A stretch of 64,000 bases of DNA from Fibrobacter sp. (GCA_024398815.1 JAKSIL010000012.1:1-64000), one strand, 5' to 3'; shown: positions 1 through 8,736, counted from the first letter of the stretch. A program made the numbers and translations. The notes: generated by a model from the letters alone, not told the origin.

Positions 1-3
1 GAG

Positions 4-345
4 TCATTTTTTGCCTCCAATCTTGTCTTTTATCGGCTGCAAAACCATTTCTTTAAATGACAAGTATCTGGTTTCGTCAAATTCAACACATTCCTTCACT
101 ATATTTTCCGCATCTTGCCTTGTGATTCCAGGAATGCGACTAAATATATTGCTAACAAGACAATCCTTTTGTAGGTTATATCCTTCATTAAACAAGTCTG
201 TTTGAGCCTGCTTCAGGAAAGACTCTTTGTCGATTTTAAAGAAGTCTAACGTGGATTCTAAATGGATTACCGAATCATTATAACCGCAGTTTTGGTTTTC
301 CCAGGTTCGAAAAGAGCCCCTATAAGATGTCTTTTCTTCAAAGCC
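4..345 (-). pseudogene. N-terminally incomplete reading frame, unknown function
   Basis: The minus-strand frame is open from an in-frame stop at 348-346 down to a TGA at 6-4, about 113 codons. It contains no ATG. The only plausible initiator is TTG at 195, which would give 63 residues. The residues upstream of that TTG (for example RTWENQNCGYND and DFFKIDKESFLKQAQ) read like ordinary protein, so this may be the C-terminal remnant of a longer gene whose 5' part was lost. The end has a basic tail (KIGGKK). No family was recognised. The stretch is visibly more AT-rich than the genes that follow. It could instead be a genuine 63-residue gene starting at TTG. Confidence 0.35.
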
Positions 346-348
346 TTA

Positions 349-715
349 TTCTATGCGGTTCGGCGGGCGATTTTTTGTTGAAAAAATAGTGGAAATTCGG
401 TAAAAACTTTCTTTTTTATCCAATTTTTTTTGAACGTGAAAATTTCGAACTGTCATTTTCTGTCATTCTGAAAATGTATTTTTAGCGTGAAGTACAAAAT
501 GCCCTGTAGTTTTCACACGCCTGCAGGGAAGGGGGGGGGTAATGTGCAAATTTTGCACATTAGTCTTTTGAAGTTTGAATCGAGACCCCTCTGTTTTCTT
601 GATGTTTTCATTTCCCTAGAATATAGGGTGAAATTCGCTTGCGTTACGGCTGTTTGCTTTCTAACGTGAGGTAGGGCCGCGTCTTGTTTGTTTCGCTTTT
701 TCTATATTCCCTTGT
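349..715. other. Non-coding stretch upstream of fmt
   Basis: No convincing gene is seen here. A short plus-strand frame from 487 to 669 has no ribosome site and no protein-like composition. The region holds an AT-rich part (360-440), a direct repeat of CTGTCATT near 450-470, a run of nine G at 531-539, the inverted repeat at 541-561, and a TATATT hexamer at 704-709 just before fmt. Confidence 0.6.
541..561. promoter_or_regulatory. Perfect 10-bp inverted repeat, candidate operator
   Basis: Arms AATGTGCAAA and TTTGCACATT are exact reverse complements around a single central T. They lie directly after a run of nine G (531-539) and about 155 bases before fmt. Such a compact dyad fits a dimeric regulator site better than a terminator, because there is no room for a loop. 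The target regulator is not known. Confidence 0.4.
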
Positions 716-1663
716 ATGAGAATAGTATTTATGGGTACGCCGGAGTTCGCGGCACATTTCCTGGAGCACTTGGTTGCTTCTGATAACGAAGTTTTGGCAG
801 TGGTGACGCAGCCGGATAGGCCTGCGGGCCGTGGGCGCGTCTTGACGCCGCCGCCTGTGAAGGTGGCCGCCTTGGCGCACAATTTGCCGGTGTTGCAGCC
901 GCTCGATTTGAAGGCTCCGGAATTTGAAGAGGACCTCCGCAAGTACGATGCGGACTTGTTCGTGGTGGTGGCCTACTCGATTTTGCCGAAGAACATTCTG
1001 GGTGTCGCGAAGTTCGGTGCCGTGAACGTTCATGGCAGTATGCTCCCGAAGTATCGCGGTGCGGCTCCTGTGCAGCGCGCGATTGCCGATGGCTTGAAGG
1101 AAACTGGCGTGACGGTTTTCCGTTTGGACGAAAAGATGGACCACGGTCCGATTTTGGCGCAGCGCGTGGTGCCGATCGACCATCAGGATACGACGGCGAG
1201 TCTGCTCGACAAGATGGTGGCTCCGGGGATTGACGCCTTGGATGATGCGATTAGCCAGTTGAAGAATGGCTGCGAGAAGGATTTGACGCAGGATCACGCT
1301 CAGGCTTCTGGTGCTGCGAAACTCAAGAAAGAGGAAGGCCTCATCGATTTCAATTTGCCGGCGCAGACGATTCATGACCGCATCCGCGCTTTCAATCCGT
1401 GGCCGGGCGGTTATTCCAAACTGGCGGGCCGTACGGTTTACTTGCGCAAGACGGACGTGGTGGGTGTTGGCGAATGCCGTGCCGCTCAGGGTGTTTCGAA
1501 CCTTGCCGCAGGCGCTGTCGCGTTCAAGGAAAATCGTTTCTTTGTTGGTACAGGTAACGGCATTTTGGAAGTCGTGGAAATCCAGGCGGAAGGCAAGAAG
1601 CCGATGCCTGTGGCGGACTTTATGCGTGGAATCCAGAAACACGAGGGGCTTGAATTTTGTTAA
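716..1663 (+). CDS. fmt: Methionyl-tRNA formyltransferase
   Basis: This enzyme transfers a formyl group from 10-formyltetrahydrofolate to Met-tRNAfMet for translation initiation in the cytoplasm. The product is 315 residues, the usual size. The formyltransferase signature HGSMLPKYRGAAP is present, with catalytic Asn104, His106 and Asp142 (in FRLDEKMDHG) matching the family triad. The C-terminal part (from about 205, FNPWPGGYS) fits the tRNA-binding domain. The ATG at 716 has no clear ribosome site, but a TATATT hexamer ends only six or seven bases upstream, so the message may have a very short leader. It overlaps rsmB by seven bases; fmt-rsmB adjacency is common in bacteria. Confidence 0.96.
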   Translation: MRIVFMGTPEFAAHFLEHLVASDNEVLAVVTQPDRPAGRGRVLTPPPVKVAALAHNLPVLQPLDLKAPEFEEDLRKYDADLFVVVAYSILPKNILGVAKFGAVNVHGSMLPKYRGAAPVQRAIADGLKETGVTVFRLDEKMDHGPILAQRVVPIDHQDTTASLLDKMVAPGIDALDDAISQLKNGCEKDLTQDHAQASGAAKLKKEEGLIDFNLPAQTIHDRIRAFNPWPGGYSKLAGRTVYLRKTDVVGVGECRAAQGVSNLAAGAVAFKENRFFVGTGNGILEVVEIQAEGKKPMPVADFMRGIQKHEGLEFC

Positions 1664-2970
1664 CGGAACGTGAAGAATCCTATCGAGTGCTTCTGCTGTG
1701 GCAGAAGGAGGGCGCTTTCATCAAGGAAAGCGGGCTTTCGCCGTTTGCGATGGAACTTGCTTTGGGCGTGTGCCGCAGGCACTTGTACCTGGAGTATTTC
1801 ATCAAGACGCTTACGAAGAAGATGCCTTCTTTGGAGGTGAAGACGATTCTCGAGATGGGGCTCTTCCAGATGTTCTTCATGGATGTGCCGGACCACGCTG
1901 CCATCAACACGAGCGTGGAAATTGCGAAGGCGGCGAACCTTGGCGATGGCGCAGCGCGTTTGGTGAATGCTGTTTTGCGTAGTGCCCGCCGTACGGGCGA
2001 ACCAGCGCTCCCTCCGCAGCGTGTGCGTCGCGTGAGCATCGAGAATTCCGTGCCGGAATGGCTTGTGCGCCGCTGGTTCGATATCTATGGTGCCGATGCT
2101 GCCGAAGCGATGGCGAAGTCGACTCTCGAACGCCCGGTGGAATGGATTCGCGTGAATACGCAGAAGTCGAGCGCCCCTGTGGTGGCCCAGAAAATCGGGC
2201 TTCACGGCGCCTCTATTCTTTACGACCGCTACATTGAACTCCCGCGCGACGTGGGCGTGAAACTGCTCCTTGCGCTTCCGGAATTCGTGAAGGGTGAATT
2301 CAGTTTCCAGAATCCGTCCGCTTTCGAAGTCGTGAAACTCCTGGATTTGAAGCCCGGCCTCAAAGTCTGGGACGCGTGCGCCGCTCCAGGCGGAAAGTCC
2401 GCGCTCATGGCCGAGATGGATTCCTCTTTGGAAATCACGGCGAGCGATTCTTCTGCCGCGCGCCTCGAAAAGATGCAGGACCTCATGACTCGCCTTGGAC
2501 TCACGAACGTGAAAACCGAATGCATCGACGTCCTCACTGCAGATGCAGCATGTTTTGCTCAGTCCTTGGAACATCGTAACCTCAAAGCGGAGCGACCTCA
2601 AAGCGGAGCGACCCCAGAGCGCAGCGACCTCACACCTCTCTTCGACCGCATCCTTCTTGATGTCCCGTGCAGCAACATGGGCGTGATTGCGCGCCGTCCG
2701 GAATCGGTGTACCGCATTACGCAGGAATCCGTGAAGGAACTTTCCGAATTGCAGTTCAGGATTCTTGAGAACGCTTCCAAGTTCCTCGCCGAAGGCGGCC
2801 GCCTCGTTTACGCGACCTGCAGCCCGGACCCGATGGAAACGACGCAGGTCATTAACCGCTTCATCAAGGCGCATCCGGAATTCGTGAAGGCGGGGGATGC
2901 TGTTCTCCCCGGCAAGAACGATTCTCGTCTGGATGGATTCTTCGCTCAAGCATTGGAATACAAAAAATGA
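1657..2970 (+). CDS. rsmB: 16S rRNA (cytosine-967 C5)-methyltransferase RsmB
   Basis: RsmB methylates C967 of 16S rRNA using S-adenosylmethionine. Residues 1-135 look like the NusB-type RNA-binding domain. The SAM motif DACAAPGGKS is at about 240. The two conserved cysteines of the m5C family are present in DVPCSN (about 338) and YATCSP (about 388, catalytic). The start is a TTG inside the end of fmt, preceded by GAGGGG about nine bases upstream. Between the SAM motif and the PC motif lies an unusual in-frame insert of about 16 residues (KAERPQSGATPERSD), encoded by three 16-bp tandem repeats at 2581-2628. It overlaps the next gene by four bases. Confidence 0.93.
   Translation: MLTEREESYRVLLLWQKEGAFIKESGLSPFAMELALGVCRRHLYLEYFIKTLTKKMPSLEVKTILEMGLFQMFFMDVPDHAAINTSVEIAKAANLGDGAARLVNAVLRSARRTGEPALPPQRVRRVSIENSVPEWLVRRWFDIYGADAAEAMAKSTLERPVEWIRVNTQKSSAPVVAQKIGLHGASILYDRYIELPRDVGVKLLLALPEFVKGEFSFQNPSAFEVVKLLDLKPGLKVWDACAAPGGKSALMAEMDSSLEITASDSSAARLEKMQDLMTRLGLTNVKTECIDVLTADAACFAQSLEHRNLKAERPQSGATPERSDLTPLFDRILLDVPCSNMGVIARRPESVYRITQESVKELSELQFRILENASKFLAEGGRLVYATCSPDPMETTQVINRFIKAHPEFVKAGDAVLPGKNDSRLDGFFAQALEYKK
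2581..2628 (+). repeat. Three 16-bp tandem repeats inside rsmB
   Basis: The unit CTCAAAGCGGAGCGAC occurs twice exactly (2581-2596, 2597-2612), followed by a third diverged copy (2613-2628, CCCAGAGCGCAGCGAC). Sixteen is not a multiple of three, but three units make 48 bases, so the reading frame of rsmB is kept and 16 codons are added. Confidence 0.85.
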
Positions 2971-3674
2971 AGTTGAATAAATTTATTGTGGCCTGCGTTC
3001 TGATGCTTGCTGGCATCGTTTTTGCGGATGCGACGTCGACAGCCTCCGCACCTGCGGCCCCCGCACCGACAGCCTCCGCAACTGGCGATTCTCAATCCAC
3101 AAAGCCCGAACCTCAGGCCGTAAGCCTCGAACCTCAAGCATCTGCAGCGGACGTTGCCTTCTCCAAAGGTTTCGTTTCTATCGAAGGCGGTGAAATGTAC
3201 CCCTTCGGAGATTTGATTGATGCTGTGAACAACGCCTTTTATGGTGGATTAGGTTTCCGTTACGCTTACATGGAACATGTCGATGGTTTTGTTCTTTTCA
3301 ATTACGCATACTTTACTCCGTATCCTGAAGGCCTCAAGATAGATGGCGTCCATCAATTTACGGGAAAACTGGGTGTTGACTGGCGTTGGAGCGCTATACG
3401 CCCGTTGGCACTGGGTGTCGGTTTTGCATGCAGTTGGACTCGCGCTGATTACGACGATGAAAAAATCACTGAGAAATCATTTAGCAAGGATCTTGGAGGC
3501 ACGCTCACGGACAACGAAACCGAATTCGGGTGGTTCGTTCGAGCGAATCTGCCGTTTTTGTACAAGGATAAGTACACTGTCGGCTTGAATGTCCTGTGGG
3601 AAGAAATATGGACGTTGCCGGAGCGTTCCAATATGCTTTCGGTGGGCGTGTATGTTGAAAGGAGGCTTTGGTAA
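2967..3674 (+). CDS. Exported protein, probable outer-membrane beta-barrel
   Basis: Function not recognised. The 235-residue product begins with a signal peptide (MKLNKFIVACVLMLAGIVFA, cleavage near 21), followed by a low-complexity Ala/Pro/Ser linker to about 55 (TASAPAAPAPTASA and two EPQA-type repeats). The remainder has alternating hydrophobic and polar strands rich in Tyr/Phe/Gly and ends in Trp, as outer-membrane barrels usually end in an aromatic residue. The ATG overlaps the rsmB stop (ATGA), so it is probably translated by coupling. Its stop overlaps the next start in TAATG, making a tight fmt-rsmB-2967-3674 operon. Confidence 0.7.
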   Translation: MKLNKFIVACVLMLAGIVFADATSTASAPAAPAPTASATGDSQSTKPEPQAVSLEPQASAADVAFSKGFVSIEGGEMYPFGDLIDAVNNAFYGGLGFRYAYMEHVDGFVLFNYAYFTPYPEGLKIDGVHQFTGKLGVDWRWSAIRPLALGVGFACSWTRADYDDEKITEKSFSKDLGGTLTDNETEFGWFVRANLPFLYKDKYTVGLNVLWEEIWTLPERSNMLSVGVYVERRLW

Positions 3675-5374
3675 TGAGAAACCTTCTTGCAAAATGTCTT
3701 TTTGCGGCCTGCGCCGTTGCGGCTTCCGTTGCCTGGGCAACTGTTGATGCCGAAATGGAAGGGATGGAAGCCGTTGTCCGCGATGACGGTACCTTCTTGG
3801 TCGGTTCGCCTACGTATTTGTTCGACCGCAAGTTGGGCTCCATTGGCCTGCATTCCGAAAGCGAACTTTGGACTCCCCAGAAGATTCGTTATCGATTGCT
3901 GTTTAACCGTATGTCGGTTTTGCCGAGCTGGGAACCGTTGGCGCCATCTGTTTGGATGAAGACGGGTAACGAGCTTGGTGACATGATTTACCAGGATTTG
4001 ATTACGGCTGAAGATCGTCCGGACAATCGCACTCCTATTTTGGAGGGTGGCTTTAGAACTCCGAGTTTCAAGGGCTTCTGGGTGACAGCCCGCGGTTTTC
4101 AGGACGACCACTATTCTACAGGCACGTCGTCTTTTCGAAAAAAAATGGTGAAGGACGAATTTTCCTTGATTGGAGAAAACTATCCGCTTTTCAGCTCGGG
4201 CTATGCCGGTGTCGGGTATGATAACGAGTTTGTCAATGCGTCCATTTTGGCAGGCGAGGAATATGTTTGGCTCTTCTCAAAAAGTTATCGCTGGATTCCG
4301 GTCCATTATGCGCCGCGTGTAGATGCCAGGGCCAGTGTGGGCGACTTGTCATTGTCTTTGGGGTACGAAGCCGCCTATTACCAGGACAAAACTAGACATG
4401 AAAAAGGCAATAGAATAGAAATCAACGGTTCTGTCTTTTACGAAAATGACGATGTCTATGAACAAATGAATTTCGTATTGTTGGCAGGCCTTTCTTTCCG
4501 TGCCTTGGATGATTCCGGAAATGTGTACACGGAGCTTGACGAGAATAGAGTCGTGTGGCCGTTTGTCGGATTTGGAGTGCGACCTGTCAAGAACGTGTCG
4601 GTGGAAGCGTCTGTCGGCGTCAATGACGAAGACTGGCTTGTGCAGGATAGCGTTGAATTCAGCCCGTCGGTACCGTCGAAGATGGGGATTACGCTTGGTG
4701 TGAAAAATATCTCGGGAACGCGTTTGAATCCGATTGCCGACGACAAGGAATACTTTGGCGACAGTACGATTTCCTTGTCGGCGGATGGCCAGATGAACAT
4801 GGTCCAGGGCTATGCGGAATTTGCGGATTCTGCGGACTTCTTGGGCTTTGGCGGACGTGCCAGTTTCTGGGCGGAGCATGGGGCTGAAACGTTCGAGGTC
4901 TCCAAAACGAAAAAAAGTGGCGGTGCCATATATCGCTATGGCGATGTTTCCAGAATTGATTCGTGGATTAAGGCTGTTTCGGGCGAATTGTGGATTGGCG
5001 CCTGGTACAAGGAAATGTTCAATTTCAAGGCTCTCGCAGGCTTTGAACGCATTGATGGCCCCTCGGAAAGGTTCGAAGTCAATCCGTCGGAATTTTTCGT
5101 AGCCTTCAATGTGGACTGGTTCCTGTTCAAGTCTGTTCGCATTGCCCATTCCATTCGATACAGGAGCGATGCTGAGTGGAACTTGTACGAAAGTGACCCT
5201 ATGGTCGTGAAGGGCGATTGGTACTGGGATGCGACTTTCGAACAGCAGTTCCCGAAACAGAAACTGTATTTGACGGGGTCCCTGCTTCATGTGCTGGCGG
5301 ACGAAGTTGTGCAGACTCCTAACGGTGGCACAGACCGTTTGCGCTTTGTTTGCACGTTGAAAAAAATGTTCTAG
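3674..5374 (+). CDS. Exported protein, probable large beta-barrel
   Basis: Function not recognised. A signal peptide (MRNLLAKCLFAACAVAASVAWA) starts at the ATG at 3674, which has a strong AGGAGG at 3660-3665. The longer frame from a TTG at 3668 is less likely. The mature part (about 545 residues) is dominated by amphipathic strands with many aromatic and acidic residues and ends in ...KKMF, a terminal Phe typical of barrel proteins inserted by the Bam machinery. It follows another barrel-like gene with overlapping stop and start, so the two may act together. It converges on mutY, sharing four bases of stop codons. Confidence 0.7.
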   Translation: MRNLLAKCLFAACAVAASVAWATVDAEMEGMEAVVRDDGTFLVGSPTYLFDRKLGSIGLHSESELWTPQKIRYRLLFNRMSVLPSWEPLAPSVWMKTGNELGDMIYQDLITAEDRPDNRTPILEGGFRTPSFKGFWVTARGFQDDHYSTGTSSFRKKMVKDEFSLIGENYPLFSSGYAGVGYDNEFVNASILAGEEYVWLFSKSYRWIPVHYAPRVDARASVGDLSLSLGYEAAYYQDKTRHEKGNRIEINGSVFYENDDVYEQMNFVLLAGLSFRALDDSGNVYTELDENRVVWPFVGFGVRPVKNVSVEASVGVNDEDWLVQDSVEFSPSVPSKMGITLGVKNISGTRLNPIADDKEYFGDSTISLSADGQMNMVQGYAEFADSADFLGFGGRASFWAEHGAETFEVSKTKKSGGAIYRYGDVSRIDSWIKAVSGELWIGAWYKEMFNFKALAGFERIDGPSERFEVNPSEFFVAFNVDWFLFKSVRIAHSIRYRSDAEWNLYESDPMVVKGDWYWDATFEQQFPKQKLYLTGSLLHVLADEVVQTPNGGTDRLRFVCTLKKMF

Positions 5375-6528
5375 TCGAAAATCAGTTTTAGCGCTTTTAA
5401 GCTGAAACTATTCGCGAAGGAATCAGCGGCCTTGGATTTTTGAATCCAGGTCGCGTTCTTTTTATCAAGAATTTTGCTTGCGTTTTTTGATGCGGCTTTA
5501 GATGCAAATTTTGTCGCTGCGACTTTTAGCTTGATGTGCAGAACATCGCACTCGATTTTATGCACGGTGATGCTGTGGCGAAATTTGCCGATGTGTTGGA
5601 CGCTTGTAACATCATCTGCATTGATGTAATCTTCAGCTTGTACCGGAAGGCCTAGAGTCGCTTCGCGAGGGCTCTCAAAGTGGGGAAGGCTCAGTTGCCC
5701 TTGCAAGAACGGCTGGCCGGTAGTGACGGCAAGAATCTTGCCGTCGGCGCTCTCTATGACGAGCGCCGTGCCGTGCCAATCTTTTTGCACATGTTTTTTC
5801 GCCGGCGGGAATTCCATGGCGCGTCCGTCCTTGAAGGCTCGGCACCCTCCGGCCAGCGGGCATTTCGTGCATTCGGGATTCTTTACCTTGCAAACGGTGC
5901 GTCCCAGTTCCATCAAGGCCTCGTTGTGCATGTAGGCCTTAGGGCTTGCCGCCACATCACGGGCGCAATCCCAATAAACCTCGGCGCAGTTCTTGCCGGC
6001 GGCATGGTCCGTCGGCAAGAAGTCAAATTCGTTCAACCTCGAAAATATGCGAATCAGGTTGCCATCCAGTATGGCTTCTTTCTCATGCATGGCGAGACTC
6101 AGAATCGCTCCTGCCGTGTAGGCGCCGATGCCGGGCAACGCTTCAAGTTCCTTGCGGGTGCGTGGAAATTCTGGATTTGTGAAATTCCCGCGGCATTTCG
6201 CATTGCTGCTCCCTTCGCAAATGATTTTCGCCGATTTCAAAATATTCCGTGCGCGGCTGTAGTAGCCAAGTCCTTGCCAATACTTGAAAACTTCTGCTTC
6301 GGAAGCTTTCGCGAGGATATCGACCGTCGGAAATCGCTTCATCCAGCGGACAAAGTAATCGCGAACGGTGGAAACCTGAGTCTGCTGCAGCATGGTTTCG
6401 CTAATCCACACGGCGTACGGGTCGCGAGTGGCGTTCAAGTCGACTGGGCGCCAAGGCAAATCGGCTGCGTTCTTCACGAACCAGGCACGCAACTTTTTTA
6501 GCGAGTCTTTCAGCGAGTTCGCATCCAT
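5371..6528 (-). CDS. mutY: A/G-specific adenine DNA glycosylase MutY
   Basis: MutY removes adenine mispaired with 8-oxoguanine in base-excision repair. The catalytic Glu44 lies in WISETMLQQTQ, the helix-hairpin-helix at about 128-147 (ALPGIGAYTAGA), and the catalytic Asp155 in ILDGN. The iron-sulfur ligands Cys213, Cys220, Cys223 and Cys229 have the canonical C-x6-C-x2-C-x5-C spacing. The C-terminal third is poorly conserved but sits where the Nudix-like 8-oxoG recognition domain is expected (GKILAVTTGQPFLQGQLSLP). At 385 residues it is somewhat longer than E. coli MutY, with a Lys/Ala-rich tail. It is the last gene of a co-oriented group with the glycosyltransferase 29 bases upstream. Confidence 0.93.
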   Translation of the reverse strand: MDANSLKDSLKKLRAWFVKNAADLPWRPVDLNATRDPYAVWISETMLQQTQVSTVRDYFVRWMKRFPTVDILAKASEAEVFKYWQGLGYYSRARNILKSAKIICEGSSNAKCRGNFTNPEFPRTRKELEALPGIGAYTAGAILSLAMHEKEAILDGNLIRIFSRLNEFDFLPTDHAAGKNCAEVYWDCARDVAASPKAYMHNEALMELGRTVCKVKNPECTKCPLAGGCRAFKDGRAMEFPPAKKHVQKDWHGTALVIESADGKILAVTTGQPFLQGQLSLPHFESPREATLGLPVQAEDYINADDVTSVQHIGKFRHSITVHKIECDVLHIKLKVAATKFASKAASKNASKILDKKNATWIQKSKAADSFANSFSLKALKLIFD

Positions 6529-6557
6529 TTAAGAGTCCTTGGCTTGCGATTCTAGGG

Positions 6558-7988
6558 TTAAATCTTGTAGTAATCCCGCTTCAACTGGCGGAAGAATTCA
6601 AACTGAGCCTTCGTGGAATTGGCGAGAGTGTAGCGTTGGCTGCGTTCGTGACAGTCCTTGCGCATCTGCTCGTAAATTTCCGGCTGGTTGAGTTTGATGT
6701 TGCGGCATTCTTCGAGCGTATCGAGCCATTTGGATTCTTCGATAGGCAAAATGCGACCGCACTTGTTGTCTTCCACGATGTTGCGGGGGCCGCCGTAGTT
6801 GCTCACGATGGCGGGGGTTCCCGTGGACATGGCTTCCACCACCACGTTCCCGAAGGTATCGGTAGTGCTCGGGAACAGGAAGAAGTCCGCGTCGGCGTAA
6901 AGGCCGGCCAGTGTTTCGCCACCTTGTTCGCCTGCGAATTTGACACTTTCGTCGCCTTCGAAGAACTTCTTGATTTCTTCCAGGTACCAGCCGTAGCCCA
7001 CATACATGAGTTCCACGTCGTCGTGTGTGGCGGCGAATTTTTTCCATACGCCGTTCAAGAATTCCAGGTTCTTTTCCTTGGAGATTCTTCCAATAAAGGC
7101 GAAGCGCACTTTGCGCTTGCTGCGGTCGTCGCCGTACTTTTCCCAGGTGCCCTTGCCGCGCATGTCAGGCTGGAAGCGTTCCAAGGGGAGCCCGCGGGGC
7201 ATAAGTTTCACCTGGTCGCGGGGAACCTTCAGTTCGTTGACCAGCGCGTCGGAATAGTCGTCGCAGGGGCTGATTACCGGGCGCGCCATCCAGTAGAAAA
7301 TCTGCATCAGTTTGAGCACGTAGACGTGCATCCACTTCGCCTTCACGAGTGTGCGCGTGTACTGCGGAACGTCGGTGCGATAGTGGCTGAAAACCTTGAT
7401 GCCTGCGATGAGTGCGCAAAAACAGATGAGCCAGGCGCCAGGACTCGGCGTCTCAAGCTCAATCATGTCGATGGGGTAACGCTTCAAAAGTCTGAGCACG
7501 GGCGACACGCGCGGAATGGCGAGTTCGCTGTTGGCATACCCGAGCTGTTCCATGCTGAACATGCGTGGGAGCAGCATGCAGTAGCCGTTTTCCACTACGC
7601 CGCAGGGGCGAGTATTGAAGGCGTTGCCAGCTAAGAAGGCCTTCATCCCGTGCGCACGCATGTAAGGAATCACGTTGCGCAGGTTGTTGGCGATGCCGTT
7701 CGTTTCGTCGAGGTTGTCGGAATAAAAAAGGATGCGTACATCGTCGGGGTCGCGCATTTGGCGTTCCTTTTTCAGGAATCTGCGCAACTTCAAAAGGGTG
7801 GGCAGGTTGCGGATGACCGTCAGGAATACGATGGGTGGAATCCAGCAGGTGCGCACGTTTCCGGGTGGCTTGTGCTTGATGGAAAAACTTTTGCGAAATG
7901 TGCTTGTTACCGAGCGTCCGAAAATGTGCGGACGAGAGTCAAGGTTGTCGCTAGCCTTGAGCTTGGTTGAATTTGACGCAGTCGTCAT
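6558..7988 (-). CDS. GT4-family glycosyltransferase
   Basis: A retaining glycosyltransferase of the GT-B fold, probably acting on lipid or envelope sugars; the acceptor cannot be told. The N-terminal domain begins at about residue 80 (VRILFYSDNLDETNGIANN), with the glycine-rich acceptor loop. The C-terminal domain has FAFIGRISKEKN and the nucleotide-sugar motif STTDTFGNVVVEAMSTG, which contains the paired-Glu element of GT4. The first 75 residues are an unusual basic extension. The ATG at 7988 has GGAG seven bases upstream and overlaps the end of hisA by 38 bases. Similar enzymes include MgtA/PimB-like mannosyltransferases. Confidence 0.85.
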   Translation of the reverse strand: MTTASNSTKLKASDNLDSRPHIFGRSVTSTFRKSFSIKHKPPGNVRTCWIPPIVFLTVIRNLPTLLKLRRFLKKERQMRDPDDVRILFYSDNLDETNGIANNLRNVIPYMRAHGMKAFLAGNAFNTRPCGVVENGYCMLLPRMFSMEQLGYANSELAIPRVSPVLRLLKRYPIDMIELETPSPGAWLICFCALIAGIKVFSHYRTDVPQYTRTLVKAKWMHVYVLKLMQIFYWMARPVISPCDDYSDALVNELKVPRDQVKLMPRGLPLERFQPDMRGKGTWEKYGDDRSKRKVRFAFIGRISKEKNLEFLNGVWKKFAATHDDVELMYVGYGWYLEEIKKFFEGDESVKFAGEQGGETLAGLYADADFFLFPSTTDTFGNVVVEAMSTGTPAIVSNYGGPRNIVEDNKCGRILPIEESKWLDTLEECRNIKLNQPEIYEQMRKDCHERSQRYTLANSTKAQFEFFRQLKRDYYKI

Positions 7989-8736
7989 ACTTCACTCCTT
8001 TACCGCCGAAAAGGTCCAATGCGCTTCCGATGGTGAGGTCAATTTTTCCATCCGAGATTTCCTTGACGTGCTCCAAGTCTTCCAGGGACTTTGCTCCACC
8101 TGCGTATGTAGCGGGAATGGGGCTGTACTTTGCCAAAAAACGAATCAGGTCGTCGTCCATGCCCTGTTGCTTGCCTTCTACATCGGCGGCATGGATGAGA
8201 AATTCGTCGCAGTAGTTCGCAAGGTCTTTTAAGGTGTCCTCGGTAATTTTAATGTCGATGAGAGTTTGCCAGCGATTCACGGCGATGTTCCAGGTCGGTT
8301 TCCCGCTTTCGTCAAACCCGGTCCTTTTGCAGCTGAGGTCTAATACCAAGTGCTTTTTGCCTACGATTCCGACGAGTTTTTCTAGGCGTTCGCGGTCAAG
8401 TTTCCCGTCAGGGAAAATCCAGCTTGTCACAATCACGTGGCTCGCACCGGCGTCAATGTATTCCCTCGCGTTGTCGGCGCTGATGCCTCCGCCGACCTGG
8501 AGTCCGCCGGGATATGCCGAAAGAGCAGCCTTTGCTGCAAATTCGTTTCCTTTGCCGAGCATAATCACGTGCCCGCCCTTGATGCAGTCCTTTTTATAGA
8601 GTTCCGCAAACCAGGCGCTGGAGCGGTCCGTCTCGAAGTTCGTCTTGAGCCCGACTCCACTGTCAGAGAGCGAACTTCCGACAATCTGCTTGACTTTTCC
8701 GTCGTGAAGATCTATGCAAGGGCGAAACTTGGTCAT
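7951..8736 (-). CDS. hisA: Eukaryotic-type ProFAR isomerase (HisA)
   Basis: This enzyme should catalyse the Amadori isomerisation of ProFAR to PRFAR in histidine biosynthesis, supplying HisF (38292-39083). The 261-residue sequence resembles fungal HIS6 rather than the usual bacterial HisA: CIDLHDGKVKQIVG, LQVGGGI, VIVTSWIFPDGKL, LVLDLSCKRT, EFLIHAADVEGKQQG, TYAGGAKSLEDL and LTIGSALDLFGG all follow the eukaryotic pattern (as in TIGR02129). The (beta-alpha)8 glycine-rich phosphate loops are intact. It is translationally coupled to the upstream gene (TGATG) and overlaps the downstream glycosyltransferase. Histidine function is inferred from family; no bacterial-type hisA was seen in this window. 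Confidence 0.9.
   Translation of the reverse strand: MTKFRPCIDLHDGKVKQIVGSSLSDSGVGLKTNFETDRSSAWFAELYKKDCIKGGHVIMLGKGNEFAAKAALSAYPGGLQVGGGISADNAREYIDAGASHVIVTSWIFPDGKLDRERLEKLVGIVGKKHLVLDLSCKRTGFDESGKPTWNIAVNRWQTLIDIKITEDTLKDLANYCDEFLIHAADVEGKQQGMDDDLIRFLAKYSPIPATYAGGAKSLEDLEHVKEISDGKIDLTIGSALDLFGGKGVKYDDCVKFNQAQG

Noticed and set aside
487..669. 60-codon plus-strand frame before fmt
   Set aside because: No ribosome site, crosses the G9 run and inverted repeat, and translation lacks protein character.
644..1642. 332-codon frame antisense to fmt
   Set aside because: Shadow of fmt, with no start signals and no family motif.
1660..2949. 429-codon frame antisense to rsmB
   Set aside because: Shadow of rsmB; composition rich in His/Arg and no recognisable domain.
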